Origin: Sinorhizobium fredii
Lineage (GTDB): Bacteria; Pseudomonadota; Alphaproteobacteria; Rhizobiales; Rhizobiaceae
Assembly (NCBI RefSeq): GCF_002944405.1
Contig: NZ_CP024310.1
Location: 868,001 to 932,000, forward strand
Reading direction: 5' to 3'
DNA length: 64,000 nt
Part shown: positions 42,288 to 50,930 of the stretch, piece by piece
Layout of the letters: every line of letters begins with the position of its first letter
How positions within the stretch are numbered: position 1 is the stretch's first letter
Position numbers and translations under genes: made by a program
The notes under the pieces: model-generated
Database searches by the model: none
Told to the model about the DNA's origin: nothing
What the model saw: only the letters and a program-made list of their open reading frames with translations

Positions 42288-42424
42288 CGGGGAGAAGGGG
42301 CAAGCCGCGCCCGTCCAGTGTCCGCTCTTCGCTTTGAAGAGAGGGCGATTTGCACCGGAGCGGGCCGCGAGTCTCCTTCGCACCGTTTGCGGGGAGAAGG
42401 TGGCCGGCAGGCCGGATGAGGGGC
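42247..42424. repeat. Rhizobial palindromic repeat overlapping the ATPase 3' end
   Basis: A long imperfect inverted repeat. The left arm starts GCCCCTCATC at 42247 and runs to CTTCTCCCCG, with its own hairpin (CTTCTCCCCGT and ACGGGGAGAAG, 42270-42295). The right arm ends GGATGAGGGGC at 42424 and begins CGGGGAGAAGGTGGCC near 42390. About 90 bases separate them. The two arms match over some 33 bases. It resembles the RIME-like elements of rhizobia. It covers the stop codon of the ATPase gene. Confidence 0.8.
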
Positions 42425-42448
42425 GGCCCGCCCAGGGCGCCTGCGAAC

Positions 42449-43192
42449 TTACGCCAAGTTCTCCCGTGCCCTGAGGTCGAGGATCAGCCGTTCCTGCCCC
42501 ACCCGGATGACGTGCTCCATGGCATGGCGGGCGCCTTCCTCGTTGCGGCGGCCGATTTCCTCGACGATGCGGATATGCGCCAAGGCGACCCGGTCGATTT
42601 CGCTGTCGTCCGCCGAGGGGCTGGTCAGCCGGAAGACACCCACGAGTGCGGCTTCGATCAGGCTTCCGACCGACCGCATGAAAGGGTTGAGCGAGGCTTC
42701 CAGCAGCCGTAGGTGAAAATCGAGATCGGCTTTCGCCAGCGTCTGGCCACTATGGCCCGCATCCCCCATGGCCACGGCAAGCCGCATCATCCAGGCGATG
42801 TCCGCATCAGTCGCGCGGCGGGCCGCGAGGCTTGCGGCATAGGGCTCGAGGGCGAGGCGCACTTCGCTGACATGGCGCAGAAACTCCTCGTCGACGCCCG
42901 CGCTGAAATGCCAGGTGAGCACGTCGCCGTCGAACAGGTTCCAGTTGGCCCGCGGCATGACGCGCGTGCCGATCCGCGCCCGGGCCACGACGAGGCCCTT
43001 GGCGGCCAGTGTCTTCATCGCTTCACGTAGGACCGTGCGGGAGACGTTGAAGCGTGCCGCGAGTTCAGTGTCGCCGGGTAGCGTTTCCCCGACGGGGAAG
43101 TGACCGGAGACGATCGCCTGGCCAAGCTCGTCAACGACGAGCCGATGGCTGGTCCGCTTGCCCGGTTGGTGGCCGAAACCCGACGACGGCAT
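42449..43192 (-). CDS. FadR/GntR-family regulator (DgoR-like)
   Basis: A 247-residue GntR-family protein: winged helix about 15-85 (LPGDTELAARFNVSRTVLRE, then MKTLAAKGL), a linker reading MPRANWNLFDGDVLTWHF, which resembles the galactonate regulator DgoR, and a C-terminal FCD domain with the metal ligands (DLDFHLRLLEA, LAHIRIV, MEHVIRVG). It lies 21 bases downstream of the yjfF-type gene on the same strand, so it is likely the last gene of the importer operon and may regulate it. The ligand is probably a sugar acid or galactose-related compound. ATG at 43192. Confidence 0.88.
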   Translation of the reverse strand: MPSSGFGHQPGKRTSHRLVVDELGQAIVSGHFPVGETLPGDTELAARFNVSRTVLREAMKTLAAKGLVVARARIGTRVMPRANWNLFDGDVLTWHFSAGVDEEFLRHVSEVRLALEPYAASLAARRATDADIAWMMRLAVAMGDAGHSGQTLAKADLDFHLRLLEASLNPFMRSVGSLIEAALVGVFRLTSPSADDSEIDRVALAHIRIVEEIGRRNEEGARHAMEHVIRVGQERLILDLRARENLA

Positions 43193-43213
43193 TTTAGGCG
43201 GCCCTCCACCTCG

Positions 43214-44182
43214 TCATGCGTGCTGCCGATCAGGGCGGGAGAGGCGGATGATCCCCTTCTGCAGGAGGATGAAGGCGAAGAGCAGCAGGCCGATCAGGAT
43301 CTTGGTCCACCAGCTCGAAAGGGTGCCGTCGAAGGTGATGTAGGTCTGGATGAGGCCTTGGATGAAGATACCGACGAGCGTGCCGGCAACAAAGCCGGAG
43401 CCGCCGGTCAACAGCGTTCCGCCGATGACGACCGCAGTGATCGCATCGAGCTCGACGCCGACGGCGGCAAGGGAATAGCCGGCCGAGGTATAGAGCGAGA
43501 AGACGATGCCGGAAAGTCCGGCCAGGAGCCCCGACAGCGCGTAGATCCTGACGGTCGTGCTGGCGACCGGCACGCCCATGAGCTTGGCCGTCGCCGTGCC
43601 GCCGCCAAGGGCGTAGACATTCGTCCCGAAGCGGGTGCGGTGGGCGATAAGGATGCCGACGGCAAAGACGAGCAGCATCAGGCCGCCGATCAGTGTGATG
43701 CGCCCGCCGCCAGGCAGCTTGAAATAGAGGCTCTTCAGCGTCGCGTAGAAGGGGTGCTTGATCGGAATGGAATCGATCGACAGCACGAAGGCCATGCCGC
43801 GGGCGAGGAACATCCCGGCAAGGGTGACGATGAAGGCCGGCATTTCGAGATGATGGATGATTGCGCCCATCAGCGCCCCGAAGAGCGTCGTGATGGCGAG
43901 CACCAGCACGAAGGCGGCGAGCGGATGGATGCTGGTCTGTTCGAGCACGACCGCAAGGAAGACGCCGGTAAAGGCGATCACCGCGCCGACCGAGAGATCG
44001 ATGCCGCCGGAAAGGATGACGAAGGTCATGCCGACGGCGGCGATGCCGAGAAATGCGTTGTCGGTCAGCAGATTGCCGATCACCCGCGTCGAAAGCATGT
44101 TCGGGTATTGCGCGGCACAGAGCGCGTAGCTCAGAAGGAAGATGAGGATCGTCGCCGTAAGCGGAAGATATCTCTGCTTCAT
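43214..44182 (-). CDS. yjfF: Galactofuranose ABC transporter permease, YjfF type
   Basis: A 322-residue RbsC-class permease, the second pore subunit in the YtfQ-YtfR-YtfT-YjfF galactofuranose importer. The segment AVGMTFVILSGGIDLSVGAV (about residue 52), the multiple hydrophobic helices and ELDAITAVVIGGTLLTGGSG near residue 243 are conserved. Its start overlaps the previous gene by four bases (ATGA at 44179). Symbol given for gene order and for the clear YtfQ match of the fourth subunit. Confidence 0.8.
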   Translation of the reverse strand: MKQRYLPLTATILIFLLSYALCAAQYPNMLSTRVIGNLLTDNAFLGIAAVGMTFVILSGGIDLSVGAVIAFTGVFLAVVLEQTSIHPLAAFVLVLAITTLFGALMGAIIHHLEMPAFIVTLAGMFLARGMAFVLSIDSIPIKHPFYATLKSLYFKLPGGGRITLIGGLMLLVFAVGILIAHRTRFGTNVYALGGGTATAKLMGVPVASTTVRIYALSGLLAGLSGIVFSLYTSAGYSLAAVGVELDAITAVVIGGTLLTGGSGFVAGTLVGIFIQGLIQTYITFDGTLSSWWTKILIGLLLFAFILLQKGIIRLSRPDRQHA

Positions 44183-45204
44183 TTTGCTTCTCGCTCGGTC
44201 GGTTTGCCGGCTGCGCGTGGCATGCTGACGAAGGTGAAGGCGGTCCGGAAACGCGGCGACTGCAGCACCAGGATGAAGACGATGATCGCCGCCTTGATGA
44301 TCAGGTTGAATTCCGGCGGGAAGCCCGACAGGAGAATGCCGGTGTTGATCGCCTGGATGATGACGGCGCCGAGGACCGATGCGGCGATGCTGAACCGGCC
44401 GCCGAGCAGCGACGTGCCGCCGACCACAACCGCAAGGATCGCGTCGAGCTCCAGCCAGAGCCCGGCATTATTGGCGTCGGCCCCCTTGATATCGGCGGCG
44501 GCGATGACGCCGGCGATCGCCGCGCACAGGCCGGAAAGGACATAGGCCGCAATCAGCAGCACCGGCGTGAAGACGCCCGAGAGCGTGCTCGCCTCCCTGT
44601 TGACGCCCACTGCCTCGACCAGCATGCCGAGCGCCGTCTGCCGGACGACGAGCGCGACGAGAATGCCGAAGACCAGCCAGATGACGACCGGCATCGGCAG
44701 GCCCAGGAAGGAGCCGCTACCGATGAAAATGAGGCCGGCATCGTTGAAGGTGAGGATGGCGCCCTCGGTGATGAGCTGGGCGATGCCGCGCCCGGCGACC
44801 ATCAGCACGAGGGTGGCGATGATCGGCTGGATATCGAGGACGGCGACGAGAATGCCGTTCCAAACCCCGCAGAGGATGCCGACGGCAAGGGTGACGAGTA
44901 GCGTTTCGGCCAGCGAATGGCCGGAGGTGATCAGCGAGGCGGAGACCGCGCCGCAGATCGCCATCACGGCGCCGACCGAGAGATCGATGCCCTTGGTGGC
45001 GATGACGACCGTCATACCGATCGCCAGTAGTACCACGGGCGCGCCGCGGTTGAGGATATCGATGAGGCTGCCGTAAAGCCGGCCGTTCTGAATCTGCAGG
45101 TTGAGGAAACCGGGAAAAATGATTGAAATCGCCGCGATGATGATTGCCAGAGCGATCAATTGCGGCAGCAGCCTGCCAAGATAGGTTCGCACGATCGATG
45201 TCAC
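44179..45204 (-). CDS. ytfT: Galactofuranose ABC transporter permease, YtfT type
   Basis: A 341-residue RbsC-class inner-membrane permease. Family segments are LLAIGMTVVIATKGIDLSVGAV (about 58-80) and LELDAILAVVVGGTSLLGG near residue 260. It follows the ATPase gene with a four-base overlap (ATGA at 45201) and overlaps the next permease gene similarly. It forms the membrane pore with the YjfF-type protein. Confidence 0.82.
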   Translation of the reverse strand: MTSIVRTYLGRLLPQLIALAIIIAAISIIFPGFLNLQIQNGRLYGSLIDILNRGAPVVLLAIGMTVVIATKGIDLSVGAVMAICGAVSASLITSGHSLAETLLVTLAVGILCGVWNGILVAVLDIQPIIATLVLMVAGRGIAQLITEGAILTFNDAGLIFIGSGSFLGLPMPVVIWLVFGILVALVVRQTALGMLVEAVGVNREASTLSGVFTPVLLIAAYVLSGLCAAIAGVIAAADIKGADANNAGLWLELDAILAVVVGGTSLLGGRFSIAASVLGAVIIQAINTGILLSGFPPEFNLIIKAAIIVFILVLQSPRFRTAFTFVSMPRAAGKPTEREAK

Positions 45205-46718
45205 GATGCCTCCCGCTCGTTTGCCGCTGCGATCGCTTCGACGATCTGATGCGCTGTAATACGGTCTCCGCCGAGCTCGGCGACGTGGCTGCGGTCGCGC
45301 AGCACGACGACGCGGGAGCTATAGGCGACCAGTTCCTCGATTTCGGACGAGATGACAATCAGCGATAGGCCCTTCTCGCGCAGGCTCTCGATCAGCCTGA
45401 CGATCTCGGCATGCGCGCCGACATCGATGCCGCGGGTCGGTTCGTCTAGGATCAGGAATTCTGGTTCGGTCGCAAGCCAGCGGGCGAGGATCGCTTTCTG
45501 CTGGTTGCCGCCGGATAAGAGCTTGATCGGCTTCTCGCGGTCGGCGGTTCGGATGTCGAGCGCTCGAATGTACTGGTCGGCCAGCCGGTTCTGTTCGGCG
45601 CGCGAGAGCGGCCGCGTCCAGCCGCGCCTTGCCTGCAGCGCCAGCACGATGTTTTCGCGCACCGACAAATCGCCAACGATACCGGCCGTCTTGCGGTCTT
45701 CCGGGCAGAAGCCGAATTTGTGGCGGATCGCCGCCCGCGGCGACGACAGATCGACCGTCTGGCCGTCGATTTCCGCGCTGCCGCTGTCGGCGCGATGGGC
45801 GCCGAAGAGCACCTCCGCCGTCTCCGTGCGTCCGGAGCCGAGCAGGCCGGCGATACCGACCACCTCGCCGGCGCGGACGTCGAGATCGAAAGGATTGATG
45901 CGGCCGCGGCGGCCGTAATTCCTGAACCGGTAACGCATCCGGCCCTCGGCGGTCTCGACGCGCGCAGAATGAATCTCGGCTGCGAGCTCACGACCGATCA
46001 TCATGGCGATCAGGTCGCGCCGGTTGAGGTCGGACGTTTCGCGCGTACCGACCAGCTGACCGTTGCGGAGCACGGTGATGCGGTCGGAGATTTCGTAGAC
46101 CTGTTCGAGGAAGTGGGTGATGAAGATGATGCCGAGGCCGCGCGCCTTGAGGCGCCGGACGATGCGGAAGAGCATGGCGACCTCGTGCGCGTCGAGGCTC
46201 GCCGTCGGCTCGTCGAGGATCAGCACCTTGCCGGACAGATCGACGGCGCGGGCGATCGCCACGACCTGCTGGATCGCCACCGAATAGCTTGCGAGGTCGC
46301 GGGTGACATCAAGGTCGAGCTCGTATTCGGCAAGCAGCTCACGGGCCTTGCGGTTCATGGTGCGCGTATCGACCATGCCGAAGCGGCGCGGCTGGCGGCC
46401 GAGGAACAAATTTTCCGCGACGGTCAGGTTCGGCAGGAGATTGACCTCCTGATAGACGGTACCGATGCCGAGCCGCTGGGCGTCGAAGGTATCGCGCGGG
46501 TCGACTTCGGCACCGTCAAGGAGGATGCTGCCGCCGTCCCTGCGATAGGCGCCGGTCAGGCATTTGATGAGCGTCGATTTGCCGGCGCCGTTTTCACCGA
46601 GCAGCGCATGGACCTCGCCGCGCCTGAGGTGAAAGTCGACCTTGTCTAGCGCCTTCGTTCCGGGAAAGCCCTTCTCGATGCGGACGGCCGAGAGAATATT
46701 GTCGTTGCTGGTCTGCAT
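45201..46718 (-). CDS. ytfR: Galactofuranose ABC transporter ATP-binding protein, YtfR type
   Basis: A 505-residue double ATPase (RbsA/YtfR architecture; E. coli YtfR is 500). The N-terminal half has Walker A GENGAGKST and Walker B VLILDEPTASL; the C-terminal half has the degenerate GLLGSGRTE loop, the signature LLSGGNQQKAILARWL and Walker B LILDEPTRGIDVG. The start is placed at ATG 46718 (MQTSNDN); the long open frame upstream runs through the 46838 hairpin and is not coding. It follows the binding-protein gene on the same strand with a 156-base gap containing that hairpin. Confidence 0.87.
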   Translation of the reverse strand: MQTSNDNILSAVRIEKGFPGTKALDKVDFHLRRGEVHALLGENGAGKSTLIKCLTGAYRRDGGSILLDGAEVDPRDTFDAQRLGIGTVYQEVNLLPNLTVAENLFLGRQPRRFGMVDTRTMNRKARELLAEYELDLDVTRDLASYSVAIQQVVAIARAVDLSGKVLILDEPTASLDAHEVAMLFRIVRRLKARGLGIIFITHFLEQVYEISDRITVLRNGQLVGTRETSDLNRRDLIAMMIGRELAAEIHSARVETAEGRMRYRFRNYGRRGRINPFDLDVRAGEVVGIAGLLGSGRTETAEVLFGAHRADSGSAEIDGQTVDLSSPRAAIRHKFGFCPEDRKTAGIVGDLSVRENIVLALQARRGWTRPLSRAEQNRLADQYIRALDIRTADREKPIKLLSGGNQQKAILARWLATEPEFLILDEPTRGIDVGAHAEIVRLIESLREKGLSLIVISSEIEELVAYSSRVVVLRDRSHVAELGGDRITAHQIVEAIAAANEREAS

Positions 46719-46837
46719 GGAAACTGTCTCTGCACCGGAAGGCGGCGCGTTGCCGTATCGGGGCGTCGCGCGCCATTCCTCGCCAAGGATCAGGCGTTCT
46801 TTCCGCGACGACCGGTGAGACGCCATGGAACATTGTC

Positions 46838-46864
46838 GGCCCACGCGAGCGGATCGCGTGGGCC
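46838..46864 (-). other. Intercistronic hairpin after ytfQ
   Basis: A perfect 10-base inverted repeat, GGCCCACGCG and CGCGTGGGCC, around AGCGGAT, starts ten bases past the binding-protein stop on the minus strand and before the ATPase gene. No T run follows. It fits a role in stabilising the binding-protein part of the message. Confidence 0.78.
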
Positions 46865-46874
46865 GCAAGCGAGA

Positions 46875-47837
46875 TCAGTAACCGAGGCCCTTCTTTTCCT
46901 CATAGACCTTCATCGGATCGTCGGCCTGGGTGTAGAGCTTCGATTCCGTCTGGATCCACTTTGCCGGCTCCTTGCCGTCCTTCAGATAGGCAGCAAGCGC
47001 ATCGAAGGCCGGGCCGGCCATGTTCGGCGTCAGTTCGACCGTGGCGTTGGCTTCGCCGGCGGCCATGGCCTGGAAGATGTCCGGAACGGCGTCGATCGAG
47101 ACGACGAGGATATCCTTGCCCGGCTTCAGGCCGGCTTCCTTGATCGCCTGGATCGCGCCGACGGCCATGTCGTCGTTATGGGCGTAGAGTGCGCAGATGT
47201 TCTTGCCGCCGTCCTCGGCCTTCAGGAAGCTTTCCATGACTTCCTTGCCCTTCGTACGGGTGAAGTCGCCGGTCTGGCTGCGGACGATCTTCAGGTTGTC
47301 CTTGCCGGCGAGCGCCGCTTCGAAGCCCTTCTTGCGGTCGATGGCGGGCGAGGAGCCGGTCGTGCCCTGAAGCTCGACGACGTTGCAGGGCTTGCCCGCC
47401 ACGGTATCGACGAGCCACTTGCCGGCGACATTGCCTTCATGCACGAGGTCCGAAGTCACTGCCGTCAGATAAAGCTCCTTCGGTGCGTCGACGGTGCGGT
47501 CGAGCAGGATCACCGGGATTTCGGCATCCTTGGCTTCCTGCAGGACTTCATCCCAGCCGGTGGCGACGACCGGCGCGAGAAGGATGGCGTTGACGCCCTG
47601 GGCGATGAAGGAGCGAATCGCCTTGATCTGGTTTTCTTGCTTCTGCTGCGCATCGGCAAATTTGAGGTCGATGCCGCGCTGTTCGGCCTGCTGCTTCGTC
47701 AGCGTCGTCTCCGCGGCGCGCCAGCCGGATTCCGATCCGATCTGGGAAAAGCCGACGACGAGCTCGGCGGCCGAAGCGCTGCCGAAAGTGCAGGCAGCAA
47801 GGATCGTTGCACTAGCAAGTGCCTTCACGAATTTCAT
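46875..47837 (-). CDS. ytfQ: Galactofuranose-type ABC solute-binding protein, YtfQ type
   Basis: A 320-residue periplasmic protein. Signal peptide about 1-23 (KFVKALASATILAACTFGSASAA), then ELVVGFSQIGSESGWRAAET, a start nearly the same as E. coli YtfQ. Further strong matches are QQKQENQIKAIRSFIAQGV, LAPVVATGWDEVLQEAKDAE, GDFTRTKGKEVMESF and ELTPNMAGPAFDAL. YtfQ binds galactofuranose. It is the first gene of the minus-strand importer operon that continues to yjfF. Its AT-rich upstream region (47874-47935) has a stem (AGCTGC and GCAGCT at 47855-47873) in the leader before the AGGAAATC ribosome site. Confidence 0.92.
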   Translation of the reverse strand: MKFVKALASATILAACTFGSASAAELVVGFSQIGSESGWRAAETTLTKQQAEQRGIDLKFADAQQKQENQIKAIRSFIAQGVNAILLAPVVATGWDEVLQEAKDAEIPVILLDRTVDAPKELYLTAVTSDLVHEGNVAGKWLVDTVAGKPCNVVELQGTTGSSPAIDRKKGFEAALAGKDNLKIVRSQTGDFTRTKGKEVMESFLKAEDGGKNICALYAHNDDMAVGAIQAIKEAGLKPGKDILVVSIDAVPDIFQAMAAGEANATVELTPNMAGPAFDALAAYLKDGKEPAKWIQTESKLYTQADDPMKVYEEKKGLGY

Positions 47838-47975
47838 GATTTCCTCCCAAAGAAAGCTGCTCTCGATGCAGCTGTGGAGAAAAAATCATATAATATTACT
47901 TTTGTAAACTCACATTTGAATGCAACTGTTTTTGTTCTTGTGGATTCATCCGCAAATTGTGGGCCTGGTACCTTC

Positions 47976-49022
47976 TCAAAGTGTCGCCAGCGTGCGGTTG
48001 GGGAGCGCGCCCTGATAGAGCTGCTGCAGCCGCACCTTCTCCTCCAGCGCCATGACGATGTCCTCGCCGAAATCGACCCCGTGCGCCGCTTCGATTTCGG
48101 GCAGGCCGCCCGGGGTGAAGACATTGGCTTCCAGGACACGGTCGCCGACGATATCGAGTCCGACCAGAAACATACCGTCCTCGATCAGTTTGGGCCGCAG
48201 CTTTTCGGCTATGGCGAGAATTTCCGGTGTGACGGTCGCCGGTTCGGCGGTGCCGCTGGCGTGCAGGTTCGAGCGGACATCGCCCTTTGCCGGTACGCGT
48301 CGGAAGGCGGCATAGACGCCTTCGCGCTCGAGCGGCCGTCCGTTCATCAGGAAAAGCCGAATGTCGCCGCCGACCGCCTCCGGAAGATAGTTCTGGGCGA
48401 TCAGGTATCCGGTTCCGCTCGCCGCCTCGAAGATCTGGTTGAGGTTGGCTTCGTCCTTGGAGCGGATCTTGAATACGTTCTTGCCACCGGATCCCTGCAG
48501 CGGTTTCAGGATCACGCCGTCCGGATGGTCGTCGATGAAGGCGCGGATTTCCTCGATGCTCCTGGAGATCATCGTCGTCGGTCGCACGACCTCCGGGAAG
48601 CCCTGGAAATAGAGCTTGTTCTGCGCCAGCGCCAAGCCGTCGGGGTCGTTGACGACGATGACGCCCCGGGCCGCGGCCAAGCGTCCAAAATTGGTCCCGA
48701 CATAGACGGCCCAGGGGCGCCGGTCAGCGTCCTCGGAGGGATCGTTTCTGAGGAAGAGCACCTGGATCTCGCTTATCTCCATGGTGGTCACCTTCTCCTG
48801 AGCGCTTCTGAGGCTCGCGAGCAGCGTTTCTGGCTTCTTCGGTTTGGAGCCGGTCAGGGTCGTTGCGCGGATGAGCAGGCTGTCGTCCGGGCGGAGCACG
48901 AAGTCTCCCGGCGTGACATAGCAGACCTCGTGGCCGCGGGAGAGCGCCGCCAACGCCAGCGACGTCGTCGTGTAATACGTTGCCTCGCCCTCGATGGAGT
49001 TGACGAAAAAGGCGATGCGCAT
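47976..49022 (-). CDS. GshB-like ATP-grasp ligase
   Basis: A 348-residue ATP-grasp amide-bond ligase resembling glutathione synthetase. The N-terminal pre-ATP-grasp domain (about 1-130) reads RIAFFVNSIEGEATYYTTTS; the ATP-grasp domain (about 140-325) has the glycine loop LKPLQGSGGKNVFKI (about 183-197), GGDIRLFLMNG and the Mg/ATP-binding GLDIVGDRVLEANVFTPGG. The last segment differs from GshB, where an E-I-N-V-T-S-P motif is usual, so the acceptor substrate is probably not gamma-glutamylcysteine. The start follows AGGAGACGCCC at 49022, nine bases after the metallopeptidase gene. It is the last gene of the operon from 52072 and joins a carboxylate to an amine of unknown identity. Confidence 0.88.
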   Translation of the reverse strand: MRIAFFVNSIEGEATYYTTTSLALAALSRGHEVCYVTPGDFVLRPDDSLLIRATTLTGSKPKKPETLLASLRSAQEKVTTMEISEIQVLFLRNDPSEDADRRPWAVYVGTNFGRLAAARGVIVVNDPDGLALAQNKLYFQGFPEVVRPTTMISRSIEEIRAFIDDHPDGVILKPLQGSGGKNVFKIRSKDEANLNQIFEAASGTGYLIAQNYLPEAVGGDIRLFLMNGRPLEREGVYAAFRRVPAKGDVRSNLHASGTAEPATVTPEILAIAEKLRPKLIEDGMFLVGLDIVGDRVLEANVFTPGGLPEIEAAHGVDFGEDIVMALEEKVRLQQLYQGALPNRTLATL

Positions 49023-49031
49023 GGGCGTCTC

Positions 49032-50930
49032 CTAACTGTCCAAGAGATCGAGCGGGGACATTCCCGATCGCGCCCTCTCAAGTCGCGCCGGGGTTTGCGG
49101 ATGGTCGATGAACATGGGGCGCACCGCCGGCGCCCCGATCAGGCCGCGGGCACTGAGCTCCTGCATGACCCGGAAATGCGAGGCCGCGATCTTTCCCATC
49201 CAGAAGGGCTCGAGCGCTCCGCCCTCGGCCAGATGGTGAAGCAGTTGCAGGAGCCCCCGCAAATAGATTGCGTCCTTGACCAGCCCGCCGCCGCGATAGA
49301 CGCGCAACACGACGTTGAAGGCATCCGCCTCCGGCAGGCCGCGCTCACGCGCGAGCAGCCAATAGGTGTCCGGCAGCGAGGCCCCGTCGAGCATGGCGGC
49401 GCAGGCAATCACGCGTGCGGCGATCAGGCGCAGCCGTTCGCTCGTCATCCCGCCGGACAGATATTCCGCAAAGACCGCCAGCCCCTCCTGCATGCCCTCG
49501 TATCCCGCAAGACCCGAGCGAAACAGGCGCAACCCCTGGGCCGAGCCGTTAAAATAGGTCAGCAGATGAACGCCGATCTCGTGGCTGAGGATCGCTTCGA
49601 CGCGATCGATCGGCATCAGGGTGCTCCGCGAGATCAGCAATCGCCTGCCCGATACGAGCAAGCCGGAGGGCAGGTCATCCCGCACTTCGACGCGTGCTTC
49701 GAAGTCACTGCAGCGGCGCTGATACTCGGCGATCATTTCGCGCGCGCGTCTTTCGACGAAGTGGCAATCCGCCGGCGGTCGGATCGCCGATGCCGAATGG
49801 CGGCTCTTCTTTGCGCCGCTGTCGCTGACGCCAAGGATGGTCTCGGCCACGCGCAGGAGCTCGGCCTCCACGGGACCGTAAAGCGCTCGGCCGAATTCGA
49901 TGAACTTTGTCGTTTCCCGTGCGGAAAGGATCGAGAGTTGCAGATCGAGCTCCTGCTGCTTCTCCCGGTACAGTTGGTAGAGCACCGGATCCTCGAGATG
50001 CTCGAAGGAAATGGAAAAGAGCTTTCGCTTGGCCGCCTCCACCTGCAGCGTCAAGGGTCGATAGAGGAAGCGCGGCGTGCGATCGAAACCGCTGGCGGCA
50101 AACTCGCTCCAGGCGGCCTCGGCGTTGATCGGCGTGACGGCAAGCAGGAAATCGAAAGTCGAGGCCACTTCGTCGATGCAGCGGTCGGTGCGCACGACCG
50201 CGTCGACAAAGGCCTTCCGCCCCAGGGCGCGATGCGTGGGGGCGGTCAGGCTCCCCGTCGAAGTGGCAAAAGCCGAAAAGGCGTGCAGGCCGGCATCGAA
50301 GATCGCAGCGACGAGACGCTCGCGCAGCTCCGGGTAGATGTTGCCCGACTCCTGCTGGCGGTAGACCGGCGCAAAGCGCACGCGCATCGACGGGAAGGGG
50401 ATGTCGAGCGCCCCGGCCGCGGTTCGCCCGTCTCCCGGCCAGTTGTGGACTTCGACTCGCGGCGTGCGGAACTTGACCTGGATCGCCTCGATGGCTGCGA
50501 TGAAGGCACGTGCGGCTGCACGAATGGGTCCGGTTTTTTCCGCCGTCACTTCGATCGTGAAGGGCGGCAGAAACGGTTCCTTGTCGGTGAGCAACTCGTC
50601 AGAAGCGAGTTCCCCCATTTCGAGCACCATGAAGGCACCGAAGCGGCGTTCTAAGAGAGCCCCGACGGCAGAGACGATCAGGTCGGCGGTCGGGCTGTCC
50701 GGCGCGAGAAGATAGGAAGCGTTCGCCTGGGTGATTTCGCGCGCGACGGGAGCATGGCCGACGTCCGAGACATGGACGCAGAGAAAAGGCAGGGCTCGAT
50801 CGATATGAAGCCGGCCTCCGTCCGGCAGTTCCTTCCGCACCGCCTTGCCCGCTTCGATTGCCGCGAGCGCTTCGGTCAGCCAATTCGGCTGCCCCGCTCT
50901 CACAGCGAGGGGTGCGCTTGCCGACTTCAT
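49032..50930 (-). CDS. QEGLA-motif zinc metallopeptidase (DUF1704 family)
   Basis: A 632-residue protein of the DUF1704 (tyrosine-carboxypeptidase-like, MATCAP-related) family, often named flavohemoglobin expression-modulating QEGLA protein. The zincin motif H450-E-I-G-V-H455 is complete, and Q481-E-G-L-A485 supplies the likely third ligand E482. About residues 1-225 form an N-terminal region with no obvious known domain, about 240-400 is helical and charged, and the peptidase is C-terminal. ATG at 50930 overlaps the amidohydrolase stop (ATGA). No signal peptide, so cytoplasmic. Its operon with an ATP-grasp ligase suggests it trims a peptide made or used by that ligase; the substrate is unknown. 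Confidence 0.88.
   Translation of the reverse strand: MKSASAPLAVRAGQPNWLTEALAAIEAGKAVRKELPDGGRLHIDRALPFLCVHVSDVGHAPVAREITQANASYLLAPDSPTADLIVSAVGALLERRFGAFMVLEMGELASDELLTDKEPFLPPFTIEVTAEKTGPIRAAARAFIAAIEAIQVKFRTPRVEVHNWPGDGRTAAGALDIPFPSMRVRFAPVYRQQESGNIYPELRERLVAAIFDAGLHAFSAFATSTGSLTAPTHRALGRKAFVDAVVRTDRCIDEVASTFDFLLAVTPINAEAAWSEFAASGFDRTPRFLYRPLTLQVEAAKRKLFSISFEHLEDPVLYQLYREKQQELDLQLSILSARETTKFIEFGRALYGPVEAELLRVAETILGVSDSGAKKSRHSASAIRPPADCHFVERRAREMIAEYQRRCSDFEARVEVRDDLPSGLLVSGRRLLISRSTLMPIDRVEAILSHEIGVHLLTYFNGSAQGLRLFRSGLAGYEGMQEGLAVFAEYLSGGMTSERLRLIAARVIACAAMLDGASLPDTYWLLARERGLPEADAFNVVLRVYRGGGLVKDAIYLRGLLQLLHHLAEGGALEPFWMGKIAASHFRVMQELSARGLIGAPAVRPMFIDHPQTPARLERARSGMSPLDLLDS

Noticed and set aside
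46815..50654. A very long open frame (1279 codons) on the plus strand
   Set aside because: It runs antisense to ytfQ, the ATP-grasp gene and the metallopeptidase gene, whose motifs are clear. Its composition (Arg, Asp, Gly and Ala rich) is typical of frames opposite GC-rich coding DNA, and it has no recognisable domain.
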